Assembly: GCA_001600355.1 (NCBI GenBank)
Contig: BCJU01000004.1
Coordinates: 558,001-622,000 of the forward strand
Direction of reading: 5' to 3'
DNA length: 64,000 nt
Source: Meira nashicola
Lineage: Eukaryota > Basidiomycota > Exobasidiomycetes > Exobasidiales > Brachybasidiaceae
Made by a program: the position numbers and the translations under genes. Shown here one piece after another: positions 51,790 to 60,628 of this stretch (the stretch's first letter is position 1; the number at the start of each line of letters is the position of its first letter). The notes beneath the pieces are model-generated. The model did not search any database. It was not told the DNA's origin and worked only from the letters and a program-made list of their open reading frames with translations.

Positions 51790-53598
51790 TCACTTGATTC
51801 GCGATCCTGAAGCTAATTTGAGAGAATGCAAAACGGCAGGAAGATAAATTTTTCTACTTGCTCTTGCATTTCTTTGACGCCAAACAGCAATCCATACTTT
51901 TGCATCAGATTCGTTCAGGATAGGGCATTGACCATCCTTTTCCAATCCACCAACACGTTCACGTTTGCCCGTACTTTCCACTCTTCGACTACCCTTCCAT
52001 GGTGCTTCCAATTCCAGCTTTTGACTTTCGTCACCTCCCAAAGAAGCAGAATAAGCATCCTCTTCCAAACCTTTGACAAGGCCAGGGAAAAGATTTTGTC
52101 CTTTGGAGGGCTTTTCAAGGTATGCCAATACCAGCTCACGGCGATGTTTGCCATTCTTCTTGCGTTCTTCCAACGTTCCCGTTTCTGCCAATTCACGGAA
52201 GCTGGTTCCAACGACTGCAACATCCAACTTTCTTTCATTCATCCATTCGCGTAATGCTTTCCAATATCCGTTCCAACGATCTTCTCCATCTCCATGGCGC
52301 TCATGAATCCAATCGCTCAATCCGACAGGTACACTAGAGAATCCAGCTCGGATCGAATCTGTAGAACTTGTACCGAGCTCTGCAATAGACTCCTTGTAAT
52401 CTCTTCGTAAAAGATCATGTGTGTCCAATCTTGAAACGTCCAATTTCTTCTCTGACAAGATTTCGAAATATTGTGTTGCTGCTTGTAATACCGTTTTGGT
52501 ATCCGCTTGGGAAACGTGCAATTCTCCTTGTTCTTCCATATCAGCTTGAATAGTTGAACTGCTAAACTTCTCCAGCCCACTCACTTGTATTGCTGTTTGT
52601 ACAAATGAGCTTCTTTGGGCCGATCCAAACGTGGACCTTTCCAAGAGGACGTTTGCTGCTTCTAAATCCACTTCAGTAGCTTTGCCTCGAGGAGCAGGAC
52701 GCAGGTTATCCGTATCGATCAGAATGGCTGCCAACGCAATATCTGCCAAAGATGCTGGAAGTTGTTTGAGCTGAGGTGTACCATTGAAAATATCCACAAC
52801 CACACTTGCCGCACTTCCAATCGCACCATTTTCAGGTCCACGTAAAACTCGAATCTTTGCATCTTTGTGCGCTCCGTCATCAGCATGATGATCAATGACG
52901 ACTTGCACAAGTTTATCAAATGTGTTGTAAGGTTGCCAAGTTGAGCTTAATTTGGGATGATCTACTAAACCGAGCAAAAGATCAGATCTTTGTGCTAATA
53001 CGCCCATCTTGGGGAGATCGTCCATAAACAATAAGCTATCTTGAGAGATGTTCAAGAGTGAAAGTAAAAATTGGTTTTCTGCTCTTAATGGAAGATCACG
53101 CTTGTCTTGTTGAACCAAAGGTGCAATAATTGTCGACTTTGGGAAAGTATCGGCATACTTTTGATTACCTTCACTGATCGCTTTGGATAGAAGATAGGAC
53201 GACAGGATTGCCGATGACATACTATCCGTATCTCCAGCTTCATTACCCATGATCAGAAGGATTGGAGCATTTTCATCCTGTTTGCTAGAATTCAGTCTGT
53301 CCAAGACTGCTTTCTTTCTCTCAGAGAGGTCGCCAGCGAGCGTAAAAGAGGACATTGCGGCTGTATTTGTCGATGGTATTAGTTGAGAAGAAGTGATTGG
53401 AGTAGCTGCTGCGATTGTTGTTGTCAAAGAAAGAAAAGAATTATTATTAGTCCTCAATGTAGGCTGATGACCCCAACGTATAGCTGAAAGCTTTACAGAA
53501 ATACCTTCGAACAGGTAAAGGGTCAAAAGGAAAATGCAAACGAATGCCAGCAATCGAGAAGGTCGAAAAAAAGTTGAGATTGAATACTGCCTTCGCAT
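51790..53598 (-). CDS. PPX1: exopolyphosphatase, DHH/DHHA2 family, with N-terminal membrane anchor
   Basis: 602 aa from the ATG at 53598. The phosphoesterase core starts at ~114: MGNEAGDTDSMSSAIL (metal-binding Asp), SLLFMDDLPKMG, VVIDHHADDG (the DHH motif, ~236) and ILIDTDNLRPAP, followed by a DHHA2-type C-terminal domain with RAGFSSVPVGLSDW. Yeast Ppx1 hydrolyses inorganic polyphosphate from the end. Unusually, residues ~15-32 form a transmembrane helix (LLAFVCIFLLTLYLF) before the usual start. An internal ATG at 53355 (MSSFTLAGDLSERK) would give the standard soluble form. A TATAAAAA box ~100 bp upstream of the ATG supports transcription of the longer form. Confidence 0.88.
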   Translation of the reverse strand: MRRQYSISTFFRPSRLLAFVCIFLLTLYLFEGISVKLSAIRWGHQPTLRTNNNSFLSLTTTIAAATPITSSQLIPSTNTAAMSSFTLAGDLSERKKAVLDRLNSSKQDENAPILLIMGNEAGDTDSMSSAILSSYLLSKAISEGNQKYADTFPKSTIIAPLVQQDKRDLPLRAENQFLLSLLNISQDSLLFMDDLPKMGVLAQRSDLLLGLVDHPKLSSTWQPYNTFDKLVQVVIDHHADDGAHKDAKIRVLRGPENGAIGSAASVVVDIFNGTPQLKQLPASLADIALAAILIDTDNLRPAPRGKATEVDLEAANVLLERSTFGSAQRSSFVQTAIQVSGLEKFSSSTIQADMEEQGELHVSQADTKTVLQAATQYFEILSEKKLDVSRLDTHDLLRRDYKESIAELGTSSTDSIRAGFSSVPVGLSDWIHERHGDGEDRWNGYWKALREWMNERKLDVAVVGTSFRELAETGTLEERKKNGKHRRELVLAYLEKPSKGQNLFPGLVKGLEEDAYSASLGGDESQKLELEAPWKGSRRVESTGKRERVGGLEKDGQCPILNESDAKVWIAVWRQRNARASRKIYLPAVLHSLKLASGSRIK

Positions 53599-53696
53599 AG
53601 ATAGTATTCCCTTAGTTTTGGCAGGATTAAATACCTTTCCTGAAGGTAAACGAATCCAGAGACAGATCCTATTCGATGGTTGTACGAGATACACAC

Positions 53697-53704
53697 TTTT
53701 TATA
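53697..53704 (-). promoter_or_regulatory. TATA box of PPX1
   Basis: TATAAAAA on the minus strand, ~100 bp upstream of the PPX1 ATG at 53598. Confidence 0.45.
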
Positions 53705-53942
53705 CGTTTCTTGGAAAGTTCTAGCGCGGCGTCGTCTATAAAGATGTGCCTTGCACACGCGTGCGGTATCAGAACCTGTGCAAGTACATTTTACAGCCTC
53801 TGCACGCCATACTTGTACAATCATCGTTGAGCCCCAGACATGCCTCAAGCTGTGACCAGAAGACATAACACAGCATGATCGAGATAAAGTGTGAAGCTAT
53901 TCGGATTGATTGATAGTACAATGAAAGATAGAGTACAAAGAA

Positions 53943-54276
53943 TTAGAGCGTTTTCACTTGGGACCAGGAAGGATCTTTTCGTTTGGATGAAGCTTCCTTT
54001 GTTCTTCCCCTAGAAACATGCGTTTGAATAAGACGACTGAAGAAGGGAAAGGGTATAAATGTTAAATAAAATTCGCTTTGAATACTGTTCATCCTAAAAC
54101 ATACCACTCGTTGCCACTAAAACAGGAAAAGTGACGACCATAACCTATTTCATATCGACAAGGAAAACGGAGATTACGTCAATTCAAAAAGCTCCGATGG
54201 CGATGCACTTGCTTTTGCCACTGTTACTTACCCGTAATCTCTGTTGGTCAGGCGTCAATTTGGGTTTGGGAGGCAT
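53943..54276 (-). CDS. possible small basic protein, uncertain model
   Basis: Exon 1 (54232..54276) reads MPPKPKLTPDQQRLR and ends at a clean GTAAGT donor. A TTTTAG acceptor leads to a second exon (53943..54116) that stays open to TAA, giving 72 aa ending in RLIQTHVSRGRTKEASSKRK and DPSWSQVKTL. A further textbook intron (GTATGT ... CCCTTCTTCAG, 68 nt) sits inside exon 2, but removing it breaks the frame, so the true structure is unclear. It lies between PPX1 and the divergent NAPE-PLD-like gene, in a gap otherwise without genes. No family recognised. Confidence 0.3.
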
Positions 54277-54562
54277 TGTATGGAATTATAATGTGAGGTA
54301 GGCGTAATTCAATGAAGATCACACATGAAGCTCAAGAGCAAAATGCGCCTCTCAAAATTTTGACAAGAATTTTGGGAATCTCCACCGAATTAGCGTGCTT
54401 CTGTGCATATAGTCTAGCTCTTAAGAAACGCGTTGATCAAGAAAAGGGGAAAAGCCATGCATACATACATTTCTGTGAATCGTGATGGTGGAGGCGGATT
54501 GGCTTTTATTGTTCATCACATCTTCCATCCTTCCTTTCCCTTGATATGCAATTCAACGAAAG

Positions 54563-56281
54563 ATGTCAGAAGCAGGCCCTTCAAACGTTCCTTTACGCGC
54601 TGTAATTCATCGCAGACATCATATCAATCCACCTTCTCATCATGTAGTCGCTCCAGCAAATACCACAGGACAAACAATCTTGGAAAATCTACCTTTACTT
54701 CCATCATTCCTACCACCCAGACAGCCTGAACAACTTTACAGCTCCGAACAGACTTCTGTGTTTCTTCATGCAGGGCCCGAATCATCACGTACGGATTTAG
54801 ACGACAAGCAGAACCCCGAAATTCAATCTCCAACTACTCCAACCTCTCGTGAAAATCTGGTTCGGATCGGATTTCAGAACCCATGGGATAGCTGGCATAA
54901 ACCTACACTTTCGGAAGTATGGAATGGCTTGCATTGGACACAACAAGGCGAAGAACCAAAGCATAAAGGTCATAACGAATTTGAGGCATATCGGACTGCA
55001 ATCGAAGAAGCTAGAAGGAAGGAATCAGGGCAAGCAAGTGAGCAAGACGATGAGACAAAGAGTACTCTAAATGCCTCACAGGAGCATCTGCTACCTTCAA
55101 AAGACATGAAAGATCTGAAAGGATCAGATCTTGCGATTCACAAGCCAGACTTTTCCCAATCTTCAGAAGATGCCAATTCAGTCAAGGCTACTTGGCTAGG
55201 GCATGCAACTGTATTACTGCAGCTTCCTTCTTCCAAAGCCGATCCAGCAAGTGAGCCTATTCGAATTCTTTTCGATCCCATTTTCTCCCACAGATGCTCT
55301 CCAACGCAATATGTTGGACCATCGAGACTCTATCCTGCCCCATGCACGGTTGCCGATTTGCCAAAGATTGACGTGGTTTGCATCAGCCATTCACATTACG
55401 ATCATTTAGATTACGATAGCATACTTCAGCTATGGCATGTAAATGCTGAACACATTCGATTTATCGTTCCTTTGGGCAATAAGTCATGGTTCTTAGGGCT
55501 TGGGTTGAAGATTGACGAGGACCGTGTATCGGAATTGGATTGGTGGGACGAAGTATGGCTTACGCAGGATGGATTGAAAGAGGGACAAAATGATGAAGGA
55601 AGAAAAACTAGAATTATTTGTACACCTGCGCAACATGGATCTGGGCGGTACGGATTCGATGCAAGCAGAAGTTTGTGGAGTAGTTGGACAATCGAATACA
55701 CGCATACATCCAAGCAAAAACCCTTTCGAGTCTTTTTTGGCGGAGATACGGGCTTTCAATTTCATTCTTCTTCTCCTCAAGCAACTCATTATCCAACATG
55801 TCCTGCATTTTCAGAAGTCCAGAAAGAGTTGGGTATACCTCACCTCAGCTTTTTGCCAATCTCAGTTGGTGCAACATTCAACTTTGTCAAATCTTATGAT
55901 GCTTTGGGCGTCGTGCCAGAAATGGATGGAGGGTTGACGGGCGCCAATCATATGACTCCATTCGATGCAGTACGGGTTGCCAAGATTTTGACTGGTCAAC
56001 CTGGTGAACAAGATCGTCAGCTAGACTATATTTCTGATCAGCAAAGTGAATCCGATATACATCAACCTGTGGTCATGGCTATTCATTGGGGCACATTTGT
56101 AAGCGGAATGGATGAAGTTCGAAGATCGATGCATGATTTGGAATCTGCATGTGCAGTGCAAGATGTTTTGTATGCTCGACAGTACGACCAGAGGAAGAAC
56201 AAAACCAAAACCGATACGAAAGGACTCGTCACATTTGCTTGCATCGATCACGGACAATCTATTTGGATGAATTTGCAATAG
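54563..56281 (+). CDS. NAPE-PLD/FMP30-like metallo-beta-lactamase-fold phospholipase
   Basis: Single exon, 572 aa. The metallo-hydrolase core begins ~210: TWLGHATVLLQL, ILFDPIFSHRCSP, the zinc motif HSHYDH (His275, His277, Asp279, His280), FGGDTGF, and the later SVGATFNF and AIHWGTF. These match animal NAPE-PLD and yeast Fmp30, which hydrolyse N-acylphosphatidylethanolamines to release N-acylethanolamines. Before the core is a conserved block (FQNPWDSWHKPTLSEVWNGL) found in the family. The N-terminal ~90 residues are disordered with no obvious presequence. Substrate is inferred from family only. Confidence 0.87.
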   Translation: MSEAGPSNVPLRAVIHRRHHINPPSHHVVAPANTTGQTILENLPLLPSFLPPRQPEQLYSSEQTSVFLHAGPESSRTDLDDKQNPEIQSPTTPTSRENLVRIGFQNPWDSWHKPTLSEVWNGLHWTQQGEEPKHKGHNEFEAYRTAIEEARRKESGQASEQDDETKSTLNASQEHLLPSKDMKDLKGSDLAIHKPDFSQSSEDANSVKATWLGHATVLLQLPSSKADPASEPIRILFDPIFSHRCSPTQYVGPSRLYPAPCTVADLPKIDVVCISHSHYDHLDYDSILQLWHVNAEHIRFIVPLGNKSWFLGLGLKIDEDRVSELDWWDEVWLTQDGLKEGQNDEGRKTRIICTPAQHGSGRYGFDASRSLWSSWTIEYTHTSKQKPFRVFFGGDTGFQFHSSSPQATHYPTCPAFSEVQKELGIPHLSFLPISVGATFNFVKSYDALGVVPEMDGGLTGANHMTPFDAVRVAKILTGQPGEQDRQLDYISDQQSESDIHQPVVMAIHWGTFVSGMDEVRRSMHDLESACAVQDVLYARQYDQRKNKTKTDTKGLVTFACIDHGQSIWMNLQ

Positions 56282-56682
56282 TGATCTAATGTCTGCCTTG
56301 CTAACCCGAGTCGGTCGTCCAGCTGATCTAGCTGATCCAATGATAGTGTTGAAAGTTTCGAAGCTAACAGCGCGCGAATGACCAGCATGCAAAAATTGGT
56401 TCGTGTTGTTGAAACTCGCTTTAAAATCCACCAAAGTGACATTCTTCATCGATCGACCGATCGAGAAGCTGAGCAGATTCTTGGGAAAGTTCGAAAAAAG
56501 TTGTCATTTAGAAAGGTACAAAAGGATGGCCAACTTGGATTTCTCTCCTTCCTCCCTTCCTTCATCTTCCACTTTCTTTTTTTCCCCGTGCCAACCTCTC
56601 AACGCTCTCATAGCCACCTCTCTGCTCTTTTGCTTTTGCACTTCTGCATTCTCTCTACACACACTCAAATCATAATTTCAAA
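56282..56682. other. intergenic region and leader of the His-Pro precursor gene
   Basis: 401 bp. Includes CGATCG-AC-CGATCG near 56451-56464 and a long pyrimidine-rich leader (about 56545-56660). No TATA box at the usual spacing was seen. Confidence 0.4.
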
Positions 56683-58683
56683 ATGGTTCAAGCATTCAAC
56701 ATCAGACCCAACTTTATCATCTTGGCTCTCTTTGTGAGCGCTATCGTCGATGCTGCCCCAGTTGATCGTCGTACTTTGGCTCCAAGTAATTTGATCACCA
56801 AAGGCAGTTCCAACACCAACACTAACGCCAACGCCAATGTCAACGCAAAGGCAAATGTGAATGCAAACGCAAATGCAAATGTTCCACAAGGACAAATTGC
56901 CAACGTTCTCAATGTAGGCTCGCCAGTCAAGGCTAGCGATCCGAACGGACTTGATGCTGATGTGGACCTTTGCAGTCTCGCTGGTGTCAATGGCCTGGTC
57001 AATTCAAACTGCAAGTCATCAACTCCTTCTCCAATTAGTACTGCAACAAACACAAACGGTGGCGTACTTGATGTTGGTTTATTGGATGCCGAGAAGGACG
57101 GAAGCGATGACAGCAATGTGGCATCTGTTGACGTTTTGAACACTGACGGTAGTATGGATGATAACAAGGCTTCCGCTTCTACTACACCTCTTCAAACAGT
57201 CAAAGGTTCCGGATCATCTAATTCGAGCAAAGGTACTGTCGGTAAACAAGGCGACAAGAACAGTCACGGTTCAAAGAAACACCCAAGCGCTCACCCAAGC
57301 GCCCACCCAAAGCCTGCTCCCGCCCCAAGCAAAGGTGGTCAATTTATCAACAAAGGCCATGGTCATCCTTCGGCCCAACCTTCCAAGGCGGACACCAACA
57401 CATTCATTGATTGTTCTACCAGCGGAGGTGTACTTGGTTTGGGAGGTTTGAACGTCAATAGCTGCAACGGTGGCAATGGAGGCAATTCTCTTGGTGGCGG
57501 ATCTTTGAACAAGAACAAAGGAGGACTTTTGCCAGGCGTTTTGCGCCGTGCAGGTCCATTTGGCAACTCAAGATTCGCCCTTCCAGTTGACATCAAAGCT
57601 GAGCGTCGCGGTCATCCACATCCCGATCAACACCCATCCGCTCATCGTCACGCTCATCCAGAACAAGGAAAAGCAAGAAATGATGCCGGCGTTCCAACCA
57701 ATGTGCAATATCGCCGTGATGGGCAAGTTCACCCTCATCCTGGACCAAGTCATCCAAAGCAACATCCCCATCCTGCTCCTTCGCACCCAAGCCCTCAAAG
57801 CGCTCATCTCGCTCAACGTGATGTTGCCAAAAGTCACCCTCATCCACATCCCGAACCTGTGAATGATGTGAAAGAGATGAGACGTCGCAATGTTGATAGC
57901 CATCCTCATGCACATCCTCAAAGTCACCCACAAACAAACCATCATCCAAGCAGAAGTGGGGAAAACAAGCAACTAGATCCTGCTCTTGACAGTCGTGCTA
58001 TCGCTGAGCATCCATCAGCTCATCCTCATGCTCATCCACAAGCTCATCCACAAGCTCATCCACAAGCTCATCCACAAGCTCATCCCCAAGCGCATCCACA
58101 AACCTCAGAACGTCGTGCTATCCAGGGTCACCCTCATCCTGAAGCACATCCTCAAGCTCATCCTCAAGCGCATCCACAAACCTCAGAACGTCGTGCTATC
58201 CAGGGTCATCCTCACCCTGAAGCGCATCCTCATCCGAAAACTGGACGTCGTGATGTTCCTTCAAGCGCTCAAGGTGATGTTGATGGTGTCTCCGTCGAAG
58301 AATCCGAACCTAATCGCCGTGAAGTGAACAAGGTGCACCCTCATCCTCACCCTCAAGCTGGACGTCGTGATGCTGTTCCACAATCATCAGCGCAAGAATC
58401 AGCACAATCTCCTGTTCAAGGAACTGAAGGCGACAGTGCAACAGTATCTGAAGGATTGGACAAGAGAGAATTGTATAAGGATGAGAAGGATGCTGAATCT
58501 GAAGCACTCTCGGAAGAATATCGACGAGATGTGTTTGTCTATCATCCCGATGGTTTCTCTGGTGAGGAGATGTGGAAAAGAGCAGAAAAACCTGAAAATT
58601 TGGACGACTCAAAGGTAACGAAAGATGAAAATGCGATTGAGACTGAAGCTGAAGATGAGCAGGCCAAGAAGATGTATGCCTAG
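56683..58683 (+). CDS. secreted His-Pro-rich Kex2-processed repeat precursor
   Basis: Single exon, 666 aa, no known enzymatic domain. Signal peptide ~1-24 (cleavage around VDA/AP), then RR at 29-30. Residues ~43-66 are Asn/Ala repeats. Two Gly/Asn/Cys-containing stretches follow (to ~280), with cysteines at 97, 110, 244 and 261. From ~288 the chain is a string of short His-Pro peptides (HPHP, HPQA, HPSA) set apart by dibasic sites: RR 288-289, 308-309, 344-345, RRR 400-402, RR 477-478, 503-504, 522-523, 545-546, 561-562, KR 594-595, RR 614-615, KR 632-633. Most sites are followed by Ala, Asp, Glu or Gly. This is the layout of fungal Kex2-processed repeat proteins such as smut repellents. The released peptides would bind Zn, Cu or Ni well (inference). 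Confidence 0.8.
   Translation: MVQAFNIRPNFIILALFVSAIVDAAPVDRRTLAPSNLITKGSSNTNTNANANVNAKANVNANANANVPQGQIANVLNVGSPVKASDPNGLDADVDLCSLAGVNGLVNSNCKSSTPSPISTATNTNGGVLDVGLLDAEKDGSDDSNVASVDVLNTDGSMDDNKASASTTPLQTVKGSGSSNSSKGTVGKQGDKNSHGSKKHPSAHPSAHPKPAPAPSKGGQFINKGHGHPSAQPSKADTNTFIDCSTSGGVLGLGGLNVNSCNGGNGGNSLGGGSLNKNKGGLLPGVLRRAGPFGNSRFALPVDIKAERRGHPHPDQHPSAHRHAHPEQGKARNDAGVPTNVQYRRDGQVHPHPGPSHPKQHPHPAPSHPSPQSAHLAQRDVAKSHPHPHPEPVNDVKEMRRRNVDSHPHAHPQSHPQTNHHPSRSGENKQLDPALDSRAIAEHPSAHPHAHPQAHPQAHPQAHPQAHPQAHPQTSERRAIQGHPHPEAHPQAHPQAHPQTSERRAIQGHPHPEAHPHPKTGRRDVPSSAQGDVDGVSVEESEPNRREVNKVHPHPHPQAGRRDAVPQSSAQESAQSPVQGTEGDSATVSEGLDKRELYKDEKDAESEALSEEYRRDVFVYHPDGFSGEEMWKRAEKPENLDDSKVTKDENAIETEAEDEQAKKMYA
58075..58230 (+). 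repeat. 78-bp tandem duplication inside the His-Pro gene
   Basis: Residues 465-490 and 491-516 are identical 26-residue units (QAHPQAHPQTSERR then AIQGHPHPEAHP) with few base differences. Each unit includes one RR site, so each adds one cleavable peptide. Immediately upstream (about 58020-58090) a 12-bp unit encoding HPQA is repeated about five times. Confidence 0.9.
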
Positions 58684-59217
58684 GATTCTTCAATCATCAG
58701 ACCATGATCGAATACAACCTCCATAGACTAACGAACAATAACGACTCTGATCATGATCTAGAATTTTTTGTCTAATACTTAACTTTTATTTACGACTCAA
58801 TTTATCTTCTTTTATCTAAAACATTCTTGTGTACTTTGAATGATGAGGAATTCGAGGATGACCTGTGCCTGTCACTGCAAATTAGCCCTAGGCAATTTCT
58901 CGCGAAACGAATCAGGCTAAAGCTCGTGATAAGTGAACGGCCATTTGAAGTGAAGGCTTAAAAAAATTTCGACACGCCAAAATTTTGGCTGGGGCAAAGT
59001 GCCTAAAAATATGCCGGAAAGAAATCAAATCCGATCTTCGTGTAGTCTTCTAGTTAAACTTCCTTCTTAGCTATTACGATTGTGCAACAAATCTTACCTG
59101 GTAACCTCCTTCTCTCTTCAATCACCACTGAACTGATAAAAGCACATTGATGCGGTGACGAGAAGTGCTTCAAGAGCTTAATTTATTCTATCAAATCCCC
59201 ACTTACTTACAGGCATC
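58684..59217. other. intergenic region upstream of PRPP synthetase
   Basis: 534 bp, AT-rich, no exon or RNA gene recognised. Confidence 0.4.
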
Positions 59218-60543
59218 ATGACGACTGTTGCAGGAGGAATCAAAGTCTTTGCAGGAACAAGTCATCCTGAATTGGCAAATTTGGTGGCCAAGCGCTTAGG
59301 GCTGCCATTAGGAAAAGCAACAGTGACGAGGAATGAATCTGGAGAATCGATCATTCGAATAGCAGAATCAGTTCGTGAACATGATGTGTATATTATCAAT
59401 ACATCATGCGTTTCTCCAACACCTTCCGGTACGCCAGCATCTCCAAATACGTCTTTGATGGAATTATTGATCATGATTCATGCTTGTAAAACTGCAAGTG
59501 CAAGAAGGATTACTGCCGTCATTCCACATTTCTTTTATGCACGTCAAGATAAGAAAGACAAAAGTCGTGCTCCAATTTCAGCAAAATTGATTGCAAACAT
59601 GATCGAAAAAGCAGGATGTGATCATGTGATTACGATGGATTTGCATGCTTCTCAAATTCAAGGTTTCTTTGACGTACCAGTGGACAATTTGTATGCCGAA
59701 CCTGCTGCATTACAGTATATTCGTGAGATGGAAGATTGTGATGATGTCGTCATTGTATCACCTGATGCTGGAGGTGCGAAAAGGGCAACATCTTTAGCAG
59801 ATCGATTAGAAGTAGATTTCGCACTTTTCCATAAAGAGCGCAAAAAGGCAAATGAAGTTTCAAGAATGGTGTTAGTGGGTAATGTACAGGATAAGGTGGC
59901 TATCTTGGTAGATGATATGGCGGATACATGCGGTACGCTAGAATTGGCAGCAAAACGATTACAAGAAAGCGGTGCATCGAGAGTATTGGCGATTGTGACA
60001 CATGGTATATTAAGTCATCCAGCTTTAGACAGGATTATGTCAAGTAGCTTGGAAAAGCTCATTGTTACAAACACGATTCCACAAGCGACGAACCGATCTA
60101 AATGTCCAAAGATTGAGGAAATCGATATTAGTCACGTTTTGGCAGAAACAATCCGTCGTTCGCATTTCGGTGAGAGTATTTCGGTCTTGTTCAATCAAGT
60201 GCCTTATGATACTACACAACCTTATCGTCAAGGTCGCGATACACCTGCAAGATCTTCTCCTTCTTCACCAATTCAAAGAGCGCAACTTTTACCTTCAGCA
60301 TATAATCAGCCTGATCCACCGGTTGCGGCAAACTTTTTCGCTGCAGAAGGTAGTGCACCTTCACATGTTCGTCAAAATACTCTAACTGCATCAACATCTC
60401 ATAGCAAATTACTCGATTCACAAACTGAAGAAGAGTATTCCGCTCAAGATTTTGCCAATCTTAAAACACCGGAGTTGACATATCGTCCTAATTACCCAAA
60501 TGGAGCGGAAGGTACACCTAAAGCACAAGCAAGTCAACCATGA
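59218..60543 (+). CDS. PRS: ribose-phosphate pyrophosphokinase
   Basis: Single exon, 441 aa. Makes PRPP from ribose 5-phosphate and ATP for nucleotide, His and Trp synthesis. Core ~8-330: [77 protein letters not shown] and the PRPP-binding loop [13 protein letters not shown]. Two departures from the simple family: a Ser/Pro/Thr insertion of about ten residues ([16 protein letters not shown]) before MELLIM, and a disordered ~100-residue tail after VPYD. Fungi carry several PRS paralogs, some with such non-homologous inserts; which one this is cannot be decided here. Confidence 0.93.
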   Translation: MTTVAGGIKVFAGTSHPELANLVAKRLGLPLGKATVTRNESGESIIRIAESVREHDVYIINTSCVSPTPSGTPASPNTSLMELLIMIHACKTASARRITAVIPHFFYARQDKKDKSRAPISAKLIANMIEKAGCDHVITMDLHASQIQGFFDVPVDNLYAEPAALQYIREMEDCDDVVIVSPDAGGAKRATSLADRLEVDFALFHKERKKANEVSRMVLVGNVQDKVAILVDDMADTCGTLELAAKRLQESGASRVLAIVTHGILSHPALDRIMSSSLEKLIVTNTIPQATNRSKCPKIEEIDISHVLAETIRRSHFGESISVLFNQVPYDTTQPYRQGRDTPARSSPSSPIQRAQLLPSAYNQPDPPVAANFFAAEGSAPSHVRQNTLTASTSHSKLLDSQTEEEYSAQDFANLKTPELTYRPNYPNGAEGTPKAQASQP

Positions 60544-60628
60544 TGGACGTCAGACCTTTTTTCATCTTGTACAAACACACTTTTTCTTGTTATAATCTAT
60601 GATACATTTTATCTTTGCGCACCAACCT

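Noticed and set aside
57593..57949. A 118-codon minus-strand frame rich in Asp, Glu and His opposite the His-Pro gene.
   Set aside because: It is the mirror of the CAT/CCT codon repeats on the plus strand and has no start context or independent signal.
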